This document shows positions 5,967-10,759 of a stretch of DNA of 10,759 nucleotides, in pieces. This DNA comes from Phycisphaeraceae bacterium (GTDB lineage Bacteria; Planctomycetota; Phycisphaerae; Phycisphaerales; Phycisphaeraceae): the NCBI GenBank assembly GCA_029260675.1, contig JAJDCV010000059.1, positions 1-10,759 of the forward strand. The letters are read 5' to 3'. The number at the start of each line of letters is the position of its first letter. Position 1 is the stretch's first letter. The notes below the pieces were generated by a model. That model was not told where the DNA came from. It saw only the letters and a program-made list of their open reading frames with translations, and ran no database searches. The translations under genes and the position numbers were made by a program.

Positions 5967-5977
5967 ACGGCCCGCCG

Positions 5978-7000
5978 ATGGCTCAAAACCAAGGCCCGAT
6001 TGCCACCTGGTCGCAGTACCTCGTCGCCCGCCTGGCGGCGATGGGGCTGACGATGTTCGATATCGACACGAACCTCCGCACCGCCGCGGGGATCGGTCGG
6101 TCGATGTTTGCGTGGGACAAGCGCCACCGCGAGCGGGCCTGTAAGAGTCTCTCCCTGGCGTTCCCCGACTGGTCACCCAAACGGGTTGAGCGTGTCTGCC
6201 GTGGCTCGTTTGAGCACTTTGTGCAACTGGCGATCGAGGTCTGCCACACCCCTCGTCTGATCACCCGTGACTCCTGGCCCAGACGCACGTCCACCGGGGA
6301 TCTGGGCCCGGTGCTGGAGTTGCTCAACGCACGCAAGCCGGTGATCCTGCTGACCGGGCACCTGGGCAACTGGGAGGTGCTGGGTTACCTGCTTGCGGTG
6401 ATTGGTTACGAGATCGATGCGATAGCCCGGCCGATCGACAACCGCCTGATCAACGATTGGTTGCTTGGGATCCGAGAGAACCAGGGGATGCGGATTATCA
6501 CCAAATGGGACGCGACCGAGCGGATGCTGGACGTGCTTGGCCGGGGCGGGGCGTTGGGTTTCATCGCCGATCAGAACGCCGGGGACAAGGGGATGTTCGT
6601 CCCTTTTTTTGGCAGGCTGGCCAGCTCGTATAAATCGATCGGGCTGCTGGCGATCCGTGAGGAGGTCCCGGTGGTCTGCGGGTACGCCCACCGGGTCGGG
6701 CCGGGGTTCCACTACGAATTGGGGGTCGCCGACGTGATCCAGCCGGCTGACTGGCAGGGCAGGCACGACCCGTTGTATTATGTGACCGCCAGGTACGCCC
6801 GGGCGATCGAGACGATGGTCCGGATGCGGCCCGAGCAGTACCTGTGGATGCACCGCCGATGGAAGAGCCGGCCTCGGCACGAGCGTCAGGGCAAGCCCAT
6901 GCCCTCGGCCTTGCGTCGGAACCTCGAAGACCTGCCCTGGATGGACCAGGACCAGATGGACCGGCTGACGCACCCGGCAAAGATTATTGAACCCGCCTAA
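5978..7000 (+). CDS. LpxL/HtrB-family lysophospholipid (lipid A-type) acyltransferase
   Basis: A 340-residue enzyme of the bacterial lipid A late-acyltransferase family, which moves an acyl chain onto a lipid at the cytoplasmic face of the inner membrane. The catalytic HX4E motif is TGHLGNWE (His128, Glu133). Further family marks are ARP (150-152), ADQNAGDKGMFVPFFG (197-212) and the late RPEQYLWMHRRWKSRP (284-299), corresponding to the usual QYLW-H-R-(W/F)K motif. The length is slightly above that of typical LpxL (about 306). The usual N-terminal hydrophobic anchor is short here (YLVARLAAMGLTMF). Whether the substrate is lipid A, an ornithine lipid or another lipid is not shown by the sequence; no lpx genes are nearby. 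It starts 11 bases after the preceding gene without a clear ribosome site, consistent with coupled expression. Confidence 0.9.
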   Translation: MAQNQGPIATWSQYLVARLAAMGLTMFDIDTNLRTAAGIGRSMFAWDKRHRERACKSLSLAFPDWSPKRVERVCRGSFEHFVQLAIEVCHTPRLITRDSWPRRTSTGDLGPVLELLNARKPVILLTGHLGNWEVLGYLLAVIGYEIDAIARPIDNRLINDWLLGIRENQGMRIITKWDATERMLDVLGRGGALGFIADQNAGDKGMFVPFFGRLASSYKSIGLLAIREEVPVVCGYAHRVGPGFHYELGVADVIQPADWQGRHDPLYYVTARYARAIETMVRMRPEQYLWMHRRWKSRPRHERQGKPMPSALRRNLEDLPWMDQDQMDRLTHPAKIIEPA

Positions 7001-7117
7001 GATCCTTCGGACCCGAGGGGTTGAATCCGAAACGTCCAGGGGCTCAGCAAGCCGGGACACACCGCACGCGTAGGTTGATTGAATTGACCGGACGCACCTA
7101 ACCCAAGAGAAGGCAAC

Positions 7118-7525
7118 ATGAATCCGATGACGGACGAATCAGAAGAAATGCGGCTGGAATCACGCAAGGTCTTGATTGTGGATGACGACCCGGAGGTGCG
7201 GGCCGCGATCGACCACGCGTTGCAGGCCGAGGGCGCGTTGACCCAGTACTGCGGCGACGGGAACTCGGCGGTGCGTATCTGTGAGGCCGACCCGCCGGAC
7301 CTGGTGGTGTTGGACATGATGCTGCCCAAGCGTTCGGGGTTCCTGGTGCTGGACCGGATCAAGAAGATCGAAAACGCCCCGGTGGTGGTTATGGTCACCG
7401 CCAACGAGGGCCGGCGTCACCAGCAATACGCCGAGACGCTTGGGGTGGATGGCTATATCCTCAAGCCGGTCCGTCTGGAGCGGCTGATCACGATGGCCCA
7501 GGAGCTGCTGGACGCGCGGTCCTGA
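7118..7525 (+). CDS. Stand-alone response regulator receiver (CheY-like)
   Basis: A 135-residue single receiver domain with no output domain. The acidic pocket is VDDDPEV (Asp22-Asp24), the phosphoacceptor is Asp66 (VVLDMMLPKRSG), the switch Thr is Thr94 (VMVTAN), and the conserved lysine is Lys116 (YILKPV). Tyr113 aligns with the CheY switch Tyr106. About 16 extra N-terminal residues precede the fold. Such proteins signal by binding a partner once phosphorylated; FliM is the classic partner and is encoded 5 kb away, but other targets such as phosphorelay enzymes are equally possible. GAGAAGG (7107-7113) lies four bases before the ATG. The 117-base gap upstream and 237-base gap downstream suggest it may be its own transcription unit. 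No kinase is in the window. Confidence 0.92.
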   Translation: MNPMTDESEEMRLESRKVLIVDDDPEVRAAIDHALQAEGALTQYCGDGNSAVRICEADPPDLVVLDMMLPKRSGFLVLDRIKKIENAPVVVMVTANEGRRHQQYAETLGVDGYILKPVRLERLITMAQELLDARS

Positions 7526-7603
7526 CGTCCCGGGTAACGGCAGGGCGGCTGCTCGCCCCACCGATCCAGGCATCGAGCCGCTGAGCCTGTATATGGCCCT
7601 TGG

Positions 7604-7632
7604 TTTTCGCTTAAGTCCTGTTGACATATACT
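7604..7632 (+). promoter_or_regulatory. Weak promoter candidate before the cytochrome-like gene
   Basis: TATACT (7627-7632) matches the -10 consensus in 5 of 6 bases, with TTTTCG (7604-7609) 17 bases upstream as a poor -35. A perfect TTGACA at 7621-7626 overlaps but has no -10 at 16-18 bases. Either would give a leader over 100 bases before ATG 7763. The remainder of the gap 7526-7759 shows only a GGGCG/CGCCC hairpin (7543-7558) without a T-run. Confidence 0.25.
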
Positions 7633-7762
7633 GGTGACGCTATCGGGTGGGTGGTTGGCGACAGGCGGGAAAGCCCCGCCGATCACGGGCCCTGCGGGTT
7701 CACTTGCGGTAGCGGTGGTCAGTAGGACACGGTGTCCACAGCCCTGTACGGGAGGCATCATG

Positions 7763-8959
7763 ATGCGTGCATCCGATATCGGCGTTTACCTGAAGCTAGT
7801 ATGCGCCTTGGCGGTGGTGGTGTGGTCCTGCCAGACCCAGGCCCGCGAAGCGGTGGTGACCACCCTCGACGGCCGGACACTGACCGGTGAGCTGGTCAGC
7901 CAGGACGAAACCACGGTGACGTTGCAGATCTCCGGGATCAAGACGCCGATCCCCCGGCGCTCGATTCAGGACATCGAGATGTTGGCCGAGCCGCGGGATC
8001 AGTACCGCCAGATGCGTGCGGAGTTGGACGACGACGACCTGGACGGCCGGTACCGCCTGGCTTACACCCTGTATGAAAAAAAGTGGTTCGACCTGGCGAT
8101 GTCCGAGCTGCGGTCCCTGGAGTTGGCGTTCCCCGAAAGCGATAAGGTCCGCTCACTTCAGACCGTGGTCCAGAGCCGGCTTGACCGTCAGCAACGCCCC
8201 CCCCGGGAGCAACGGCCCACAGACGCACAGGCAGACGATCCGGTCAATCTGGTGACCCAGGCACCCGGCGAGGAGATGCTGCTGACCCAGGAGCAGATCA
8301 ACCTGATCCGTGTTTACGAAGCGGACCTTGAAGCCCAGCCACGGGTGACCCTCCCCGCGGAGACCATCAAGAAGCTCTTTGAAACCTACGCCAGCGACGA
8401 CCGGCTGGTCAAGGATCAGCGCGCGTTCAAGCGGATGCCCGGACACGAGCAGTTAAATGTCCTGTTTGATCTGCAGGCGAGGGAACTCTACGGCGACGTG
8501 GTCATCCGGCAGGACGCGCCGGCGATCAAGGCGTTCCGCTCGCAGCTTCACCAGCGCTACGTCCTGAACTACTGCGCCACGACCGGCTGCCACGGCGATA
8601 AGTCGCCCGGCGGGCTGTTCCTGTTCCGCATCCAGCCCAACAGCGACGAGACCGTGTACACCAACTTCTATATCCTTAGCCGGATGGAAAATCCGCAGGG
8701 GGCCCTGATCGACCGGGACAACCCCAAGCGTTCCTTGCTGGTTCAATACGGGCTCAAGCGGGACGCGGCCGCGACGCCCCACCCGGACGTCCAGGGCTGG
8801 AAGCCTCAGTTCATCAACGATCAGGACCAACGTTTTGAGCTGTACGTCGACCTGATCGACCAGCTCTGGAAGCCCGCGCCCGAGTACGGCATCAGCTACC
8901 GCCCGCCGGTGTGGCAAGACGAAGAGGAAGCCGACGATGCAGACCCGGTGGGTGAATGA
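7763..8959 (+). CDS. Exported c-type cytochrome-like protein with CX4CH motif
   Basis: A 398-residue protein with a signal peptide (residues 1-27, hydrophobic core VYLKLVCALAVVVW, cleavage after TQA). Residues about 30-75 form a small beta-domain (TLDGRTLTGELVSQDETTVTLQ) common at the N-terminus of planctomycete exported proteins, followed by a TPR-like helical part (about 80-140). The C-terminal half holds NYCATTGCHGD, with Cys271, Cys276 and His277: a CX4CH pattern instead of the usual CXXCH heme site. HPDVQGWKPQF (about 340-350) and a final helix follow. A periplasmic heme or metal role is inferred, not shown. GGGAGG at 7750-7755 supports ATG 7763 (seven-base spacing) over 7760; an in-frame GTG at 7634 would spoil the signal peptide. 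The stop overlaps an ATG (ATGA), but the next gene more likely starts at 9058. Confidence 0.75.
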   Translation: MRASDIGVYLKLVCALAVVVWSCQTQAREAVVTTLDGRTLTGELVSQDETTVTLQISGIKTPIPRRSIQDIEMLAEPRDQYRQMRAELDDDDLDGRYRLAYTLYEKKWFDLAMSELRSLELAFPESDKVRSLQTVVQSRLDRQQRPPREQRPTDAQADDPVNLVTQAPGEEMLLTQEQINLIRVYEADLEAQPRVTLPAETIKKLFETYASDDRLVKDQRAFKRMPGHEQLNVLFDLQARELYGDVVIRQDAPAIKAFRSQLHQRYVLNYCATTGCHGDKSPGGLFLFRIQPNSDETVYTNFYILSRMENPQGALIDRDNPKRSLLVQYGLKRDAAATPHPDVQGWKPQFINDQDQRFELYVDLIDQLWKPAPEYGISYRPPVWQDEEEADDADPVGE

Positions 8960-9015
8960 CCGCGGCGGTTAATCGCCCGGCCGTGATGGCAACGCAATAT
9001 CCGTACCCTGAATGT

Positions 9016-9031
9016 CGCCCGATGCCGGGCG
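9016..9031 (+). repeat. Short hairpin between the cytochrome-like and lipoprotein genes
   Basis: CGCCCG (9016-9021) and CGGGCG (9026-9031) form a 6-bp stem with the loop ATGC, 26 bases before the GTG start at 9058 and upstream of its ribosome site. No T-run follows. It could be a leader or mRNA-processing hairpin, or chance in GC-rich DNA. Confidence 0.3.
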
Positions 9032-9057
9032 TGTATCGAGTAGCGAAAGGACGACCC

Positions 9058-10464
9058 GTGCCGAAGATTCTCCCAATGTTGTTCATGCTCCTTGGCATCG
9101 CCCTGGGCTTGGCCGGTTGTAACAGCGAGGCCTCCCAGCAGGCGGAGGCCCAGCGCCACCTCGACGCGGCGATGGCCAAACTCAGGCAGGCCAACGCGGG
9201 CTACGTCCCACAGGCACAGGGTGGGGCAGGCAAGTCCACCGGCTTGTTGGTCTACCGCCAGGCCACCATGGATTCCGCCTACGAAGACCTGAACAAGGTC
9301 ATGAAGCTGAACAACGCCCCGCAACAGCAAGCCCGGGCGCTCCGCATGGGTGCGGAGATCGACGCGTCGGCGGCGCTTCACGCGGCTAGTGAAGCGGCAG
9401 ACGAGAACGCGGTCCTCGCGGGACGGACCACCTCGCTGCTGGGTTACCTCTCGGCTTTGGAAGGCTCGGCGATACGGGCTCAGTCGCTGGAACCCCAGAC
9501 CGCGGACTCGCTGGCCAAGCTGGCGGAAGAGATCCAACGGCAGACCGCCCGCCGCGAACAACTCACCACAGAGGTGGACGACCTGACCAGCCAGGTGCGG
9601 GCGGTGACCGAGAAGGTGCAGCGGTTCACCGACCTCGCCGATGAGGGCAACGCCCAGGCCCAGGCCCTGCGTGAAAAGGCGTTCGTCACCCAGGGCGAAC
9701 AGATGTACGAGCTGCAGGATCAGGCTTCGGATTTGGAGCGACAGGCCGCGATTCAGTCGGCCGCCGCCGGGCAGGAACAGGTGATCGCGGCGGACCTCTC
9801 CGGGCGCCTGAAACTGACACAGGCTCAACTCGCCACGGCCGACCGGCTGTTGGATGAATTAACGGGGCAGGTCAAAGCCACCCGGGCAGACACCGCAAGG
9901 CTGACCGATGAATCCGCCAAAGCCCAGGCCCAGAGCGCCGAGGCGTCCAAGACACTGGCCGAGGAGTTCGGGCAGATCGTGAGCGTGCACGAGAACGCGA
10001 TCCAGAAACGGATGACGGCGGCGGGGCAGAAGGTCGACAAGGCCGTCGCCGGTCTGGAGAAGGCGGTCACGTTAGCCGGCCAATCCAAAGACCGCGCGGC
10101 TGCGGCCGAAAACCAGCGCATGACCCAGCTGCAACTGCTGGCCGCTTACGTGGACCAGGCGCATATCGCCTCCACCCACGCGATCTATCTCGGCGACTTG
10201 GCGGGCACCACCGGGACATTGGCCAGCAGCGCCTCACGGATCGTCCCGCAGGACGCCGACGCGTACACGGCCCAGTACGATAAACTGGTCGCCAACCAGG
10301 CTGAGCTTAACGACAAAGCCGCCCAAGCCATCGAGGCGGGTCAGGAACTGGCCCGCGAACTCGCACCCGAAGGGTCCACTCCCGAGGATGGACCGGTCGA
10401 GGCCATCGCCCTGAAACAGTGGGACCGGTTAAAGACCTACAAAGCGACCGGCGGCGATTCGTAG
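9058..10464 (+). CDS. Coiled-coil lipoprotein
   Basis: A 468-residue predicted lipoprotein of unknown function. The signal peptide MPKILPMLFMLLGIALGLAGC ends, before its last residue, at a canonical lipobox (LAG-Cys21), so the protein should be lipid-anchored and face the periplasm. The rest is almost wholly helical and rich in Ala, Gln, Glu and Leu. Long coiled-coil-like stretches run at about 145-305 and 315-360; no catalytic motif is evident. GTG 9058 is chosen as start because AAAGGA (9046-9051) lies six bases upstream and the signal peptide begins exactly there. The longer in-frame start at ATG 8956 would add 34 residues in front of the signal peptide. It follows the cytochrome-like gene by 98 bases with no terminator, so the two may share a transcript. 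A scaffold or envelope-spacer role is only a guess. Confidence 0.78.
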   Translation: MPKILPMLFMLLGIALGLAGCNSEASQQAEAQRHLDAAMAKLRQANAGYVPQAQGGAGKSTGLLVYRQATMDSAYEDLNKVMKLNNAPQQQARALRMGAEIDASAALHAASEAADENAVLAGRTTSLLGYLSALEGSAIRAQSLEPQTADSLAKLAEEIQRQTARREQLTTEVDDLTSQVRAVTEKVQRFTDLADEGNAQAQALREKAFVTQGEQMYELQDQASDLERQAAIQSAAAGQEQVIAADLSGRLKLTQAQLATADRLLDELTGQVKATRADTARLTDESAKAQAQSAEASKTLAEEFGQIVSVHENAIQKRMTAAGQKVDKAVAGLEKAVTLAGQSKDRAAAAENQRMTQLQLLAAYVDQAHIASTHAIYLGDLAGTTGTLASSASRIVPQDADAYTAQYDKLVANQAELNDKAAQAIEAGQELARELAPEGSTPEDGPVEAIALKQWDRLKTYKATGGDS

Positions 10465-10493
10465 ATCCGGTCACGCATCGTGAGCCCAACCCG

Positions 10494-10524
10494 TAGCGAC
10501 CCCGTGCGAGCTTGCCGGCGGCTA
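10494..10524. repeat. Possible REP-like element, copy 1
   Basis: A 31-base GC-rich element bounded by TAGC (10494-10497) and GCTA (10521-10524), with an inner near-palindrome GCGAGCTTGC. On the minus strand it begins TAGCCGCC, the same octamer that opens the larger palindrome at 10567. It lies 30 bases after the lipoprotein stop. Pairing is imperfect, so it is supported mainly by the shared octamer. Confidence 0.4.
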
Positions 10525-10565
10525 TGGCGTTCTCAACCCAACCGAAGTGTGCGTGGTTTTATTTT

Positions 10566-10617
10566 ATAGCCGCCGCGTGACACGCGGCGGGCCCGCGGGG
10601 CGTCGCCCCACGGCTAT
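10566..10617. repeat. Nested palindromic element (three-way-junction type)
   Basis: The outer arms ATAGCCG (10566-10572) and CGGCTAT (10611-10617) are perfect complements. Inside are two further hairpins: CCGCCGCGTG-A-CACGCGGCGG (10570-10590, 10-bp perfect arms) and GGGGC-GTC-GCCCC (10597-10609). A 10-bp palindrome GCGGGCCCGC (10587-10596) links them. The layout resembles a repetitive extragenic palindrome or a small MITE-like unit. It is not a Rho-independent terminator: the T-rich stretch (10557-10567) is on the 5' side. Confidence 0.7.
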
Positions 10618-10759
10618 CAAGGGCAAAGGCGGCTACGCTTGGATTGAGTATGCTCTATGCGGTGTTGAGAGTTACGATTGAATGAAACCGACCGGTGGGA
10701 TCGGGGAAACGCTAAGCTCACTGTCGCCGAATCAAGGCCCGATCTGCAACTCGGCCAGA
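10618..10759. other. Noncoding right end, little recognised
   Basis: These 142 bases contain no ORF that I can support. One more copy of the octamer GGCGGCTA (10628-10635), the reverse complement of TAGCCGCC, suggests a decayed fragment of the palindromic repeat. No terminator, tRNA or promoter is evident before the window ends. Confidence 0.45.

Noticed and set aside
4596..6176. A 526-codon open frame on the minus strand across the coiled-coil and acyltransferase genes.
   Set aside because: It spans two real genes and the gap between them, and its Arg/Gln/His/Pro-rich product has no recognisable motif. It is a GC-driven shadow, as is the 310-codon minus frame at 8896-9828.
8956..9057. ATG at 8956 (ATGA overlap with the previous stop) as the lipoprotein start.
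   Set aside because: It would put 34 non-hydrophobic residues before a perfect lipoprotein signal peptide that begins at GTG 9058 with its own ribosome site.
10471..10483. TCACG-CAT-CGTGA hairpin after the lipoprotein stop as a terminator.
   Set aside because: The stem is only 5 bp and no T-run follows.
1..10759. CRISPR arrays, tRNA or rRNA genes, insertion sequences with transposases.
   Set aside because: None seen: no regularly spaced direct repeats with spacers, no cloverleaf-like sequence recognised, and no transposase-like ORF.

Overview
The window looks like a chromosomal stretch from a planctomycete, most likely a Phycisphaerae-type marine bacterium. The evidence is a PEP-CTERM sorted protein, a flagellar FliM, a secreted protein with a planctomycete-style c-type cytochrome motif, GC near 60 % in most genes, and many starts with weak or no Shine-Dalgarno sequence. 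This placement is inferred from gene content; no rRNA or marker gene is present.

Layout. At the left edge is the 3' end of a dihydroorotate-dehydrogenase-like flavoenzyme (to 335). It overlaps by one base a secreted TPR protein (335-1309) of clearly lower GC. Convergent to that, with stop codons three bases apart, is a lone fliM (1313-2341, minus strand). The divergent gap 2342-2547 holds a sigma-28-like -10 box facing fliM, a sigma-70-like promoter facing right, and a C-rich 11-bp direct repeat. Then come a RidA/YjgF-family protein (2548-3009), a two-helix membrane protein with a zinc ribbon (3019-3351), and a PEP-CTERM protein (3584-4144) with an exceptionally long Shine-Dalgarno match, closed by a clear Rho-independent terminator (4207-4237).

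The 469-base gap 4145-4613 is not empty. After the terminator it has two 7-bp direct repeats one helical turn apart, a perfect TATAAT box and a possible 41-codon ORF. The rest of the window is co-oriented: a membrane-anchored coiled-coil protein ending in a BRCT-like domain (4614-5966), an LpxL/HtrB-type acyltransferase 11 bases later (5978-7000), a CheY-like stand-alone receiver (7118-7525), a secreted CX4CH cytochrome-like protein (7763-8959), and a coiled-coil lipoprotein (9058-10464). The last 295 bases contain no gene but carry REP-like palindromic elements.

How the genes fit together. The right half reads as a loose envelope neighbourhood: an inner-membrane coiled-coil protein paired with a lipid acyltransferase, then exported heme-type and lipid-anchored coiled-coil proteins. 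The receiver domain and FliM could be chemotaxis partners, but nothing here proves it. The most unusual items are the BRCT-like domain predicted outside the cytoplasm, the direct-repeat promoter at 4271-4301, the nested palindrome at 10566-10617 and the sigma-28-like box before fliM.
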